This document shows positions 23,588 to 32,829 of a DNA stretch of 64,000 nucleotides, piece by piece (position 1 is the stretch's first letter; every line of letters starts with the position of its first letter). The stretch comes from an uncultured Bacteroidales bacterium. Its GTDB lineage: Bacteria > Bacteroidota > Bacteroidia > Bacteroidales > F082. The translations under genes and the position numbers were made by a program. The notes beneath the pieces were generated by a model that saw nothing but the letters and a program-made list of their open reading frames with translations, searched no databases and was not told the origin of the DNA. The DNA is taken from assembly GCA_900318085.1 (NCBI GenBank), contig ONJF01000005.1:20730-84729 (forward strand), read 5' to 3'.

Positions 23588-25285
23588 ATGATGAAAAAGC
23601 AACTTTTCACCTTAATATTAGCGCTCTGCGTGATTCCCGCGTGGGCCTGTACCAACCTCATCGTAGGCAAGAAAGCCAGCACCGATGGCAGCGTAATGTG
23701 CACCTACAATTGCGACGGATTCGGCTTCTCCGGATCACTGTTTTATAGTCCCTCTGGACTACACGAGCCTGGCGAATTAATCGAGATTCACGGCTGGGGA
23801 CCTTCGCACGAAGGACAATATGTAAAGCAAGTGCCTTACACCTATAATGTCGTCGGCTTGATGAACGAGAAGCAGGTGACCATCGTGGAGACCACCTTCG
23901 ATGGCCGTTTGGAGCTCGTCAACCAGGAAGGCTTGTTGGACTATTTCAGTCTGATGCGACTGGCCTTGCAACGTTGCTCTACGGCTCGCGAAGCCATCCG
24001 TTGCATGGCGGAGCTCGTTGAAGAATACGGCTACAACAGCAGTGGCGAGACCCTCACCATCTGCGACCCCAACGAAGCTTGGATCATGGAAATCATCGGC
24101 AAGGGTCCTGGCCGCAAGGGAGCCGTATGGGTGGCCCTGCGCATCCCCGACGACTGCATCTGTGCCCATGCCAACTTGAGCCGCATCCGTCAGTTCCCCT
24201 TGGAAAAGCGTTCCAAAAACAGCATCAGCAGCAAGAATCTCAAGAAGATCAACAACCCCGAGATTGAATGTGTCTATGCCGCCGATGTCATCAGCTTCGC
24301 CAAGGAATGGGGCTATTTCAACGGCAAAGACGAGGACTTCTCGTTCCGCGACGCCTACTGTCCCATCGACTTCGAGAATGTGCGCTATGCCGACACTCGC
24401 GTGTGGAGCTTCTTCCGCCACCACTACGACCATGCCGAGATGGACAAATACCTGCCCTACATCAACGGTGATTTCGAGGTCTGCGACCACCTGCCGCTTT
24501 GGATCAAGCCCGACAAACCCTTGTCATTGCGCGACCTGCAAGCCGACATGCGCGACCACTTTGAAGGTACGCCTTTGGACATGACCTCCGATATGACCGC
24601 TGGTCCTTGGGGCATGCCCATCCGTCCCCTCCCGATGCACTTCAAGGATAGCGACAGCATCCCCTATTATCGTGAACGCCCCATCGCCACGCAACAAAGC
24701 GGTTTCACCATGACCTGCCAGATGCGTTCGTGGCTGCCCAATGATGTTGGTGGAGTGACTTGGTTCAACTGCGACGATGCCAACATGGTGGCCTACGTGC
24801 CGCTCTACTGCTGCATCACCCAAGTGCCCGACTGCTTCCGTCCCGAGAACAACCCGCGCAACGAATTCAGCGACCAATCGGCTTTCTGGATGAACAACTG
24901 GGTGGCCAACATGGTCTATCCCCGCTATTCCATGATGATCGGCGACTTGCGCCAAGCACAAAACGAACTGGAAGACTATTATTATGCCGACCAGGAAAGC
25001 GTGCTCACCGCCATCGAAAAAATGATGCCTGCCGACCGTCGCAGCTACCTCAACAACAAAAGCATCGCCTACGCCGAGAAGATGATGCAGCGTTGGGACA
25101 AGTTGGCCAAATACCTCATCGTGAAATACAACGACCAAGTGGTGAAGCGTGTTGACAAGGAGGGTAATTTCCAGCGTTGGGGCTACGAGACGCCTGGCTA
25201 TGATAAGCAGTTCATCGACGCCATCGGCAAATCGACGGGCGACCGTTACAAGCTGAAAGAGGTCATTGAACGAAGAGAGCGATAA
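23588..25285 (+). CDS. C69-family dipeptidase (N-terminal nucleophile)
   Basis: A 565-residue protein with a signal peptide ending in PAWA and Cys21 as the first mature residue (CTNLIVGKKASTDGS), the self-generated N-terminal nucleophile of C69 (formerly U34) dipeptidases. Downstream family motifs include LVNQEGLLDYFSL, MRLALQRCSTAREA, NEAWIMEIIGKGPGRKGAVW and the C-terminal NNWVANMVYPRY. Such enzymes release dipeptides from peptides, here in the periplasm. The 25292 promoter follows its stop immediately, so the thioesterase gene downstream is probably transcribed separately. Confidence 0.9.
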   Translation: MMKKQLFTLILALCVIPAWACTNLIVGKKASTDGSVMCTYNCDGFGFSGSLFYSPSGLHEPGELIEIHGWGPSHEGQYVKQVPYTYNVVGLMNEKQVTIVETTFDGRLELVNQEGLLDYFSLMRLALQRCSTAREAIRCMAELVEEYGYNSSGETLTICDPNEAWIMEIIGKGPGRKGAVWVALRIPDDCICAHANLSRIRQFPLEKRSKNSISSKNLKKINNPEIECVYAADVISFAKEWGYFNGKDEDFSFRDAYCPIDFENVRYADTRVWSFFRHHYDHAEMDKYLPYINGDFEVCDHLPLWIKPDKPLSLRDLQADMRDHFEGTPLDMTSDMTAGPWGMPIRPLPMHFKDSDSIPYYRERPIATQQSGFTMTCQMRSWLPNDVGGVTWFNCDDANMVAYVPLYCCITQVPDCFRPENNPRNEFSDQSAFWMNNWVANMVYPRYSMMIGDLRQAQNELEDYYYADQESVLTAIEKMMPADRRSYLNNKSIAYAEKMMQRWDKLAKYLIVKYNDQVVKRVDKEGNFQRWGYETPGYDKQFIDAIGKSTGDRYKLKEVIERRER

Positions 25286-25291
25286 AAACTG

Positions 25292-25299
25292 TATTTTTG
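25292..25299 (+). promoter_or_regulatory. -7 box of thioesterase gene
   Basis: TATTTTTGC, 17 bp ahead of the ATG at 25317, just past the upstream stop codon. Confidence 0.5.
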
Positions 25300-25316
25300 C
25301 CGCAAATTTAAAAAGC

Positions 25317-25721
25317 ATGCATACCTACCAACACGAAGTGAAATACTACGAATGCGACCGCATGGGCGTGACGCATCACTCCAACTATGTCCGTTTCATG
25401 GAAGAAGCCCGCGTAGATTATTTAGACCAGCTGGGCTACGGCTTCGAGAAGATCGAGGCCGACAATGTGTTCTCGCCCGTTGTCTCCATCCAATGTGACT
25501 ACAAAAGCCCCACCACCTTCAAAGATGTCATCGACATCGAGGTCTTCATCAGCAAGGTCACCGAGATGAAGTTTGAGTTCACCTATGTGATGCGCAAGGG
25601 CGACAAGACCGTATGCACCGGCAAGAGTCTGCATTGCTTTATCGAGAACGGGCGTCCAGTGGCCATATCGAAACGCCTGCCCGAACTGTACGCCATGATT
25701 TGCGAAGTGAAGAAAGAGTAA
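25317..25721 (+). CDS. Hotdog-fold acyl-CoA thioesterase (YbgC/4HBT-like)
   Basis: The 134-residue protein is taken from ATG 25317 because a promoter box lies between that codon and any earlier in-frame start. The hotdog fold is shown by YYECDRMGVTHHSNYVRFME, in which the Asp of the CDRMGVTHH segment is the catalytic residue in the 4HBT/YbgC group, followed by EARVDYLDQLG, the central helix, and VDIEVFISKVTEMKFEFTYV. It hydrolyses acyl-CoA or acyl-carrier thioesters; chain-length specificity is not readable. A terminator separates it from the MMPL exporter gene downstream. Confidence 0.88.
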   Translation: MHTYQHEVKYYECDRMGVTHHSNYVRFMEEARVDYLDQLGYGFEKIEADNVFSPVVSIQCDYKSPTTFKDVIDIEVFISKVTEMKFEFTYVMRKGDKTVCTGKSLHCFIENGRPVAISKRLPELYAMICEVKKE

Positions 25722-25754
25722 TGACACTTCAAAAAAGACCAAAAAGAAGAAAGG

Positions 25755-25784
25755 ACCTTTAGTTATGAAACTAAAGGTTTTTTT
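25755..25784 (+). terminator. Intrinsic terminator after thioesterase gene
   Basis: acctttagt-tatgaa-actaaaggt, a 9-bp stem followed by a T run. Confidence 0.8.
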
Positions 25785-25786
25785 CG

Positions 25787-25794
25787 TAATTTTG
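25787..25794 (+). promoter_or_regulatory. -7 box of MMPL exporter gene
   Basis: TAATTTTGC immediately after the terminator T run, 59 bp ahead of the start codon at 25853. Confidence 0.5.
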
Positions 25795-25852
25795 CACCCT
25801 CAATTCGCCTTCCCTAATAAAAGCGGTTATTTTGTTGTAAATCAATTTATTA

Positions 25853-28333
25853 ATGCATAAAATCTTCATCCCTATCTATAGGTATTTCAACCAGCACAAG
25901 GTCTTGATGTACCTGATTATGGTCATTTCGGCACTGGTCTTCCTCTTCTTTGGACTCAAACTCCATTTTGAGGAGGACATCACCAAACTGCTTCCCTCTT
26001 CGAGTGTCGAAAGTCAACTGGCATTCAGTTCCATCCAACTGAAAGACAAGATCTACATCCAGGTGACCTCTGCCGACGAGCGTCTTGAACCCGAAATACT
26101 GGCCGAACGCACCGATGAGTTCATTGGTCTTCTTTATGAGCGCGACTCTTCGAACCACTTTATTTCCAATGTGTTATACAACATGGAACCAGAAGTGGGC
26201 ATCAACGCCTTGGATTTCGTGCTCGAACATATCCCTTCTTTCATCGACACTTCGGCCTATCAGGACTTCGAAAAGGCCCTTGAACCTGAAGCCATCGAAC
26301 GGCAGATGTGGGTCAACTACGAGCAGATGATGGAAGATGAGACAGGCGACATCACGCAAGCCATCATGTATGACCCGCTCAACTTGCGTGGTGTGGTGCT
26401 AGGCGACGTACTGCAAAGCGCTGCCAGCAACTTCAACCTCATCGACGGGCACCTCTTCTGTCCCGACAGCACCGTGGCCCTCGCCTACCTCGCCCCGGCT
26501 TTTAAGACCTTGGATTCGTGGTCGGCAACGGAATTCAGCCGTATGCTCACGAAGGCTCAACAAGACTTCGAGACCATGCATCCTGATGTGAAAGTGTATG
26601 CTCATGGCGACCCCATGGGTAGTGTTTCGAACGCAAGTCGTATCCGCTCTGACTTGGCAGTGACTGTTGGCATCTCCTTGGTGCTCATCCTTATCCTGAT
26701 GGGCTTGTGCTTCAGAAGCTTCTCATTCATCTGGAAACTGCTGTTGCCTATCCTCTATGGCACCCTCTTCTCATTGGCATGCATCTATTGGATCAGGGGT
26801 GAGATGTCGCTCATGGCACTCGGTCTTGGCGCCATCGTCTTGGGTGTGGCCATCAGTTATAGCTTGCATGTCCTCATCCACCATTTCTTCGTCGGCGATG
26901 CCGAGAAGCTGCTCTTCGACGAGTCGACGCCCGTCTTCTTGGGATGCATCACCACCGTGGGTGCTTTCTGCAGCCTGCTCTTCACCGACAGCGACCTGCT
27001 CCGCGACTTCGGCCTGTTCGCTTCATTCGCCCTATTAGGCAGCACCCTGTTTTCTCTCATCTTCCTGCCGCATTTCCTGCCCAAGCGCAATGCCGATGCC
27101 GACAGCAAGACCTTCCGCCGCATCTCGCGCCTCAACAACCTGCCTTTCGACCGTAAGCCCTGGTTCTTGGCGCTGATCATGATCATCGTGGTAGTGGGCA
27201 TCATCTTTGCCCCAAAAGTGAAATTCGACAGCGACCTGCGCAACCTCGACTATAACTCATCCTCCGAGGCTGCAGCCGAGAACCTATACAACGAAAAAAA
27301 CAACGACGGTTTCTTCCACCTCTATTTCGCCACCGTCAGCACCGACATCGACGAAGCCTTGGAAGCCGACAAGTCGCTCATGGTCAAACTCGACTCACTT
27401 GCACAGGAAGGTGCGGTTCATAGCTACACCAACTTCATCCCCAAACTCTTCGTCACCCAATCCGACCAAGAGCAGCGTATCGCCAAGTGGAACGACTTCT
27501 GGACCGAGGAGCGAAAAGCCTATGCCATTGCCCAAGTGGACAAAGGTGCCCTTGAGTTCGGCCTCGACCCCATGATGTTCTATGACTTCAAGGACCTCCT
27601 TGACGCCGACTATGAGGCCGCCTCGCTGATGGAAAGCGGCGTGGTGCCCGAGAACCTATTAGGCAACTTCATCGAATGCAACGCCGACAGCCAATATATG
27701 GTATTCACCGATGTCTCCATGAACTTCAACGAAAAAGACATCGCCACCGACGCCTTGGTCACCAACCCCAAGACCTTCGTCCTTGAGCCCTTCTACTATT
27801 GCAAGAGCATGGTGGAAGTCATCAACGACGACTTCAACATTGCCGTTTGGATCTCTTCGCTGTTTGTGCTGGTCATTCTGCTCATCTCGTTCCGCAACAT
27901 CATCACGGCGCTGTTGGCATTTCTACCCATGGTGCTCAGCTGGTTCATGGTACAAGGCTACATGGCCCTGATTGGTTTGGAGTTCAACCTCATCAATATC
28001 ATCATTTCGACCTTTATCTTCGGCGTGGGCGTCGACTACAGCATCTTCATAACCGAGGGACTGCTCAAGCAGGCGCGCACGGGCAACCGCGACGTGCTCA
28101 CTTGGCACAAGGTGGCCATCTTCTTCTCGGCAGCCATCCTCGTCATCGTGGTATCGTCGCTGCTCTTCGCCGTACACCCCGCCATCCGTTCCATCGGTCT
28201 CAGCACCCTCATCGGAATGGCTTCAACCATCATGATATCGTATTCATTGCTACCATTTGCATTCTGGCAATTAATGAAGTGGCCATGGTACAAGAAGAGT
28301 GTGATGAAGAAGGCAAAAAAAGAAGAGCGCTAA
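25853..28333 (+). CDS. MMPL/RND-superfamily membrane exporter
   Basis: An 826-residue polytopic membrane protein with the duplicated RND layout: transmembrane helix at about 15-35, a large periplasmic domain, a helical bundle at about 270-410 (GVAISYSLHVLIHHFF), a second helix at about 440, a second periplasmic domain, and a second bundle at about 660-810 (FGVGVDYSIFITEGLL). The GVxxxYS..I pattern marks the proton-relay helix in MMPL lipid exporters. The C-terminus is Lys-rich and cytoplasmic. Likely cargo is a lipid or acyl compound. The adjacent thioesterase fits loosely, but no other biosynthetic genes are near. Confidence 0.85.
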   Translation: MHKIFIPIYRYFNQHKVLMYLIMVISALVFLFFGLKLHFEEDITKLLPSSSVESQLAFSSIQLKDKIYIQVTSADERLEPEILAERTDEFIGLLYERDSSNHFISNVLYNMEPEVGINALDFVLEHIPSFIDTSAYQDFEKALEPEAIERQMWVNYEQMMEDETGDITQAIMYDPLNLRGVVLGDVLQSAASNFNLIDGHLFCPDSTVALAYLAPAFKTLDSWSATEFSRMLTKAQQDFETMHPDVKVYAHGDPMGSVSNASRIRSDLAVTVGISLVLILILMGLCFRSFSFIWKLLLPILYGTLFSLACIYWIRGEMSLMALGLGAIVLGVAISYSLHVLIHHFFVGDAEKLLFDESTPVFLGCITTVGAFCSLLFTDSDLLRDFGLFASFALLGSTLFSLIFLPHFLPKRNADADSKTFRRISRLNNLPFDRKPWFLALIMIIVVVGIIFAPKVKFDSDLRNLDYNSSSEAAAENLYNEKNNDGFFHLYFATVSTDIDEALEADKSLMVKLDSLAQEGAVHSYTNFIPKLFVTQSDQEQRIAKWNDFWTEERKAYAIAQVDKGALEFGLDPMMFYDFKDLLDADYEAASLMESGVVPENLLGNFIECNADSQYMVFTDVSMNFNEKDIATDALVTNPKTFVLEPFYYCKSMVEVINDDFNIAVWISSLFVLVILLISFRNIITALLAFLPMVLSWFMVQGYMALIGLEFNLINIIISTFIFGVGVDYSIFITEGLLKQARTGNRDVLTWHKVAIFFSAAILVIVVSSLLFAVHPAIRSIGLSTLIGMASTIMISYSLLPFAFWQLMKWPWYKKSVMKKAKKEER

Positions 28334-28354
28334 AGTTTTAGCGCTCTTGCTTTT
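28323..28354 (+). terminator. Intrinsic terminator after MMPL exporter gene
   Basis: aagagcgctaaa-gt-tttagcgctctt, a perfect 12-bp stem overlapping the stop codon, followed by a T-rich tract. Confidence 0.85.
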
Positions 28355-28375
28355 GTTGGAAACGATCGGCGAAGA

Positions 28376-29095
28376 TTAGTCGACGTTTTCTTCTCTCCAC
28401 TTCTCCGCCATCTGATCTTCTATTTCCTCATTCTCAGTGCGTTTGGCCGCATATTCCTCATCGGTCGACGATACTGAAAGGGTGAAATCATGGGCCAAAT
28501 CAGCACCTGCAAGCTTCATCAACTCCGTATGGACAGCAATTGTTCCATTTGCCTTGTCAAATTTGACGTCATCACAATCAGTAACATAATGCAATGTGTT
28601 GTCGAGGACGTTAACGTAGAACAGAAGCGAGGTTTCCATTTCATACGAACATTCGGTATGGATCAACATAAACAAACGGTCGCCAATAAGCTCTGAGTTT
28701 CTGTAATCCAAATTAAAACAAGTGATAGCGCTTGTAAGGTCGTCTTCACTTTCAACAATTTCACCAAATGCAATGAAATCACTTATCTTCTCCTCTTCGG
28801 GCAGGAGGGCTTTAGTGTCGTTCGTTGCATAATCATGCATCATGATGTTGTTGATGGGATTGACGCCTTCGAAATCCTGATTAGGTTCAAGATAGAACAC
28901 CTTCTGCACGATGGTATCCATTCTCTCGGCAATGACTTTGTTGCTCGGGTCCAAGGTTGCCTTGAATTCGGTGGCTTTTTTCTCGAATTGAGCCATTTTG
29001 TTCTCAACAGAATTGTTAGAAGTGTTGGTATCACATGCTGTCATCATAGCCACGGCACACAGCATTAAGGCCGTCATTTTCAATGCTTTTTTCAT
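28376..29095 (-). CDS. Lipoprotein of unknown function
   Basis: The 239-residue product starts at ATG 29095, since earlier in-frame codons lie upstream of the promoter box. Lipobox MTAC is at about Cys20 after a short hydrophobic signal. A helical, charged stretch (ENKMAQFEKKATEFKATLD) follows, then a mixed alpha/beta region with SAITCFNLDYRNSELIG and LLFYVNVLDNTLHYVTDCDD. The end is very acidic. I do not recognise a family. It stands alone, divergent from the LolA-like gene. Confidence 0.65.
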   Translation of the reverse strand: MKKALKMTALMLCAVAMMTACDTNTSNNSVENKMAQFEKKATEFKATLDPSNKVIAERMDTIVQKVFYLEPNQDFEGVNPINNIMMHDYATNDTKALLPEEEKISDFIAFGEIVESEDDLTSAITCFNLDYRNSELIGDRLFMLIHTECSYEMETSLLFYVNVLDNTLHYVTDCDDVKFDKANGTIAVHTELMKLAGADLAHDFTLSVSSTDEEYAAKRTENEEIEDQMAEKWREENVD

Positions 29096-29129
29096 AGTTG
29101 TAAGGGTTATTGTTGTCGATTTGTTATTG

Positions 29130-29137
29130 CAAAAATA
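29130..29137 (-). promoter_or_regulatory. -7 box of lipoprotein gene
   Basis: Minus-strand TATTTTTGC, 35 bp ahead of the start at 29095. Confidence 0.5.
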
Positions 29138-29215
29138 CAACACTATTTGAAACAAACAATGATTTGGACATAGATTTATGTAGTGTTCAAATTCAAATCG
29201 CATCGGAAAAACGAG

Positions 29216-29223
29216 TATTTTTG
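29216..29223 (+). promoter_or_regulatory. -7 box of LolA-like gene
   Basis: TATTTTTGC, 61 bp ahead of the start at 29285. Confidence 0.5.
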
Positions 29224-29284
29224 CACGGTTTTTGTAAATGAAGAACGACGCTAAAGTAAACCAATTAAGACAGTCCTAAAAAAA

Positions 29285-29809
29285 ATGAAGCACATTACAC
29301 TGATTATCATCGCAGTACTTTTTTCAGTCACCGCATTTGCTCAACAAACCTTCGACAACGATTTCACCCAAACCAAAGTGATGAAATTGTCGGGCAAGAC
29401 CATCAACAAAGCCGGTCATATCGTCTTCGACGGCAAAGACCAACTCATAATGACCTACACCGAACCGTCAGGTGATTCCTTCATCATCGACGGCAACAAG
29501 GTGAAGATCAACATGGACGGCAAGAAAGCCGACCTTGACGCCAATAAGGCGAAGATGGTCAAAGTGCAACGCTCCACCCTGCTCAATTGTCTCTCGGGCA
29601 ATTGGGAACAGGCGGCAACAGACAACAATGCCGAGTTGACCATATCGGAAGAGAAAGGTCTGAAAACCATCGCCATTGTGGCCAAGGGTAAGGTGCCCAA
29701 AGGCGGCTACAAATCCGTAATAGTGACCTGCCGCGCCTCCGATGGCCACATGGTCAAAATGGAGTTGGAAGAAGCCATAGGCATCATCAATACCTACGAA
29801 ATCAAATAA
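29285..29809 (+). CDS. LolA-like periplasmic protein
   Basis: A 174-residue protein with a signal peptide (VTAFAQ). The mature part has the all-beta pattern of the LolA/LolB fold: DFTQTKVMKLSGKTINKAG, IVFDGKDQLIMTYTEPSGD, FIIDGNKVKINMDGKKADLD, then a short helix and strands to the end. LolA carries lipoproteins across the periplasm. Bacteroidota often have several short LolA-like proteins, so this may be a specialised paralogue. Its stop is 11 bp from the convergent GH3 gene with no clear hairpin between them. Confidence 0.7.
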   Translation: MKHITLIIIAVLFSVTAFAQQTFDNDFTQTKVMKLSGKTINKAGHIVFDGKDQLIMTYTEPSGDSFIIDGNKVKINMDGKKADLDANKAKMVKVQRSTLLNCLSGNWEQAATDNNAELTISEEKGLKTIAIVAKGKVPKGGYKSVIVTCRASDGHMVKMELEEAIGIINTYEIK

Positions 29810-29820
29810 CTGTACTATCC

Positions 29821-32814
29821 TTATTCGGGAATCGGATAAGCTTCGTAAAGGATGTCGTGCAACGCTGTCCTGGTACCTTGACGCACCAATTTGTTGGGGT
29901 CGGTGTCGGGATGGACGCGGTTCGACAAGAAGATGATGAGCAGCTTATTCGCCGGGTCGGCCCAGACAAAGGTGCCCGTGAAACCCGTATGACCATACCC
30001 TCTCATTGAGCCCGACTTGGAAGCCGTGCTGGAACCCTTCTTATCGATAGGCAGTTTGTCGAATCCAATGCCTCTACGGTTGTTGTTACTCGAAGCGAAC
30101 GGTGCCTTGGTGAAATAACGCACCGTTTCAGGCTTCAGGTACTGCACGCCTTGATAGGTGCCTTCATCGAGAAACATCTGCATGATGGCCGCCAAGTCGT
30201 GGGCGTTGGCAAAAAGGCCTGCATGACCTGCCATACCTCCCATCATGGCAGCAGCTTGATCGTGCACATCACCCCAGACGAGTTGCATGCGGAAGATGGT
30301 GTCGTTCTCCGTCGGGGCAATCTGGTCGCGAGTGAAGTGGTTCAAAGGCTGGTAGCAGATGTGCGAAAGGTTCATTGGCATGTAGAACTTCTCGTTCAGA
30401 TAGTCTTCAATGCCCTGGTTGGTCAGTTGTTTGACAATCTTTGGGATATAATAGAAGCCCATATCGCTGTACAAGTATTTCTTCTTCCCCAAAGGTGTCT
30501 TGGCCACGGAGTCGAAGATACGGTCGGCATAATCGTTGACAAGGTACAGGTTCTCCGCCACCCTGACATTATGACTCTCGTCCATCTCCTCACTATAAAA
30601 CTCGGCCATGGGGCCGTTTTCATCGATTGTCACCTTATAGAAGGGCACCCAAGCCTTCAGTCCGGCTTGGTGAGTCATGATGTCGATGAGCTTCAACTTG
30701 CCATGAGCCTTACCTTTCAGGTAGGGAAAGAAATCAGCTAATGTCTTGTTTAAGTCAATCATGCCATCGTCATACAACTTCATCACGGCCAGCGTGGAAG
30801 CGAAAATTTTAGTGCAGGAGGCGATGTCGTAGAGGTCGTTGGGTTGCACCCTGTGACCGCCTCCATAAGTGAAATAACCGAAGCATTTGTCATACACCAC
30901 TTGTCCGTCTTTCATTGCCACGATTTGGCAACCTGGATAGGCACCATGACGGATACCCGCCTTGGCCACAGAGTCCAAACGATGCACATAGGTCTCATCC
31001 AATTCCACCGACACATTTTGCTCCAAACTCTTCGCGGAGCTGGTGTCCATACCCGTTGCAGGAGTTGCCGGGCTGATCGACTTGGAAGGCATCTCTTTCG
31101 ATGGCAATATGTGTACTTTTTTCTCGGGTGCGCCAACGACGATACCATCGCCGCAATTGAACTTATTGACAGAGACCGGCAAGGTGCCATGAGGATCCAA
31201 CTCGCCAGAGAGCAGCTTCACAACGGCGTTGACGGCCGGCACCTCATCCTGATAGCCCACCACCAAGCCTTTCACGCTGTTGTTGATACGGAACATATCC
31301 AAGGCATAAGGACAAGCAAATAGATTGAGGATCACATCGTTCTGGGCGACAAGGCGGTTGAAGAATTTCACCGTCTCATCATTGATGCCGTAGTTCTTAT
31401 TGGCAAACATCGTTGTCTTCTCAATGCTAACCACCACCAGATCATAGCTCTCCAACTCCTTGAGCCAAGCCGCCGACTTGGTCGCGATCTCGTCTTTCTT
31501 CACCACAAATGATTTGGTGCTATAGCCGCGCTCAATCAGGCCGTTGTTCACATCGTTTTTCGTGTTCCCAATGGTGACCACAGCGATTTTCTTGTTGTTG
31601 ACCAGAGGAATCACATTACCCTCGTTGCGTAGCATCGTGATGGCTTCATCATACAACTGCTGGCGCAACTCGGTGTAAGCCTCCTTTTTCAGATCGGTCA
31701 TTAGGTTTTCTGTCGAAACAGCCTTGTATTTGTTAAGGCCAGCGCGGTATTTGTATCGAAGAATCTTCTTACAGCTCTCCTCCACTCGGGCTTCCACCTC
31801 GGAATCGCGTTCTGCTGCCGCCTTGATGGTCTTAATGGCAAAAGGAACATCAAGAGGCAGGATCAACACATCATTGCCCGCCATGAAAGAGACATAAGGC
31901 ACGCTGTCTTGACGCACCTTCTCCGACACACCCTTCATATCAAGGCCGTCGGTGAAGATAAGGCCTTCAAAGCCCATCTCTTCTTTCAGCAGGTCGGTGA
32001 CTACACCATGCGACAACGACGAGGAGGTGTTCTTCACCTTCTCAATGGCAGGAAAATAGAGATGACCGACCATGGCTCCATTCACTCCATTTTCTATCAT
32101 GTAACGGAAAGGTGCCAGCTCGATGTCACGCACCTCTTCCATCGTACGCGTCACGGTGGGAAGGGTCAGATGTGAGTCAGTCGAAGTGTTGCCATGCCCT
32201 GGGAAATGTTTCATCGTTGTGGTCAAACCTTTGCTTTGCATGCCCAATGCATAAGCCGTGGCCTTCTCACCCACCGTCTGAGGGTTCTCGCCAAAGCTAC
32301 GCATACCAATGATGGGATTGGCCGCATTCGAATTGACATCGGCCACCGGCGCGAAGTTGACATGTATGCCCATACGCTGGCATTGTTCAGCCACTTGTTG
32401 GCCCATCTCATAAATCAACTCGTCATCGCTAATAGCACCCAAAGTCATCTGATAGGGATAAGACAGTGTCTTGTTCACACGCATACCCAAGCCCCATTCG
32501 GCATCGATGCTGACCATAAGAGGAGTTTGCGCCATGGCTTGCCATTCGTTGGTCTGCTTCACCTGCGCCTCGGCATCGGCACGGAAGAAACACACGCCAC
32601 CAATGTTATATTTCTTGATATACTTGGCCACATTGGCGTCGAAAGGTTTGTCAGGATTGTTGGCACGCATGCAAATGAGTTGTGCCACACGCTGCTCCAA
32701 AGTTAGACTGTTGTAGACGGAATCAACCCAACGCGACTCCGCATCCTGGGCAAGGCATTGGCCAGCAGAAAAAGCCAGCGCAATGAGACCTAAAACATAC
32801 TTCTTGATATTCAT
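29821..32814 (-). CDS. GH3 N-acetylglucosaminidase (NagZ-like) fused to a beta-lactamase-type serine hydrolase
   Basis: A 997-residue protein with a signal peptide. Residues about 28-370 are a GH3 domain with KHFPGHGNTSTDSH (NagZ-type Asp/His dyad, Asp213 and His215) and nucleophile Asp289 in IFTDGLDMKG. A GH3 C-terminal alpha/beta domain spans about 390-570. Residues about 620-990 are a class C beta-lactamase/esterase fold: SCTK as the SxxK motif, YSDMGFYY in the YxN position and HTGFTG in place of KTG. GH3 NagZ enzymes remove GlcNAc from muropeptides, and the fused hydrolase probably acts on a linked group. It is exported, last gene of the glycosyltransferase/purD operon. Confidence 0.9.
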   Translation of the reverse strand: MNIKKYVLGLIALAFSAGQCLAQDAESRWVDSVYNSLTLEQRVAQLICMRANNPDKPFDANVAKYIKKYNIGGVCFFRADAEAQVKQTNEWQAMAQTPLMVSIDAEWGLGMRVNKTLSYPYQMTLGAISDDELIYEMGQQVAEQCQRMGIHVNFAPVADVNSNAANPIIGMRSFGENPQTVGEKATAYALGMQSKGLTTTMKHFPGHGNTSTDSHLTLPTVTRTMEEVRDIELAPFRYMIENGVNGAMVGHLYFPAIEKVKNTSSSLSHGVVTDLLKEEMGFEGLIFTDGLDMKGVSEKVRQDSVPYVSFMAGNDVLILPLDVPFAIKTIKAAAERDSEVEARVEESCKKILRYKYRAGLNKYKAVSTENLMTDLKKEAYTELRQQLYDEAITMLRNEGNVIPLVNNKKIAVVTIGNTKNDVNNGLIERGYSTKSFVVKKDEIATKSAAWLKELESYDLVVVSIEKTTMFANKNYGINDETVKFFNRLVAQNDVILNLFACPYALDMFRINNSVKGLVVGYQDEVPAVNAVVKLLSGELDPHGTLPVSVNKFNCGDGIVVGAPEKKVHILPSKEMPSKSISPATPATGMDTSSAKSLEQNVSVELDETYVHRLDSVAKAGIRHGAYPGCQIVAMKDGQVVYDKCFGYFTYGGGHRVQPNDLYDIASCTKIFASTLAVMKLYDDGMIDLNKTLADFFPYLKGKAHGKLKLIDIMTHQAGLKAWVPFYKVTIDENGPMAEFYSEEMDESHNVRVAENLYLVNDYADRIFDSVAKTPLGKKKYLYSDMGFYYIPKIVKQLTNQGIEDYLNEKFYMPMNLSHICYQPLNHFTRDQIAPTENDTIFRMQLVWGDVHDQAAAMMGGMAGHAGLFANAHDLAAIMQMFLDEGTYQGVQYLKPETVRYFTKAPFASSNNNRRGIGFDKLPIDKKGSSTASKSGSMRGYGHTGFTGTFVWADPANKLLIIFLSNRVHPDTDPNKLVRQGTRTALHDILYEAYPIPE

Positions 32815-32829
32815 ATAATTAAATTATTT

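Noticed and set aside
25317-28333. Aryl polyene or flexirubin cluster
   Set aside because: Only a thioesterase and an exporter are present; ketosynthases, acyl carriers and dehydratases are absent.
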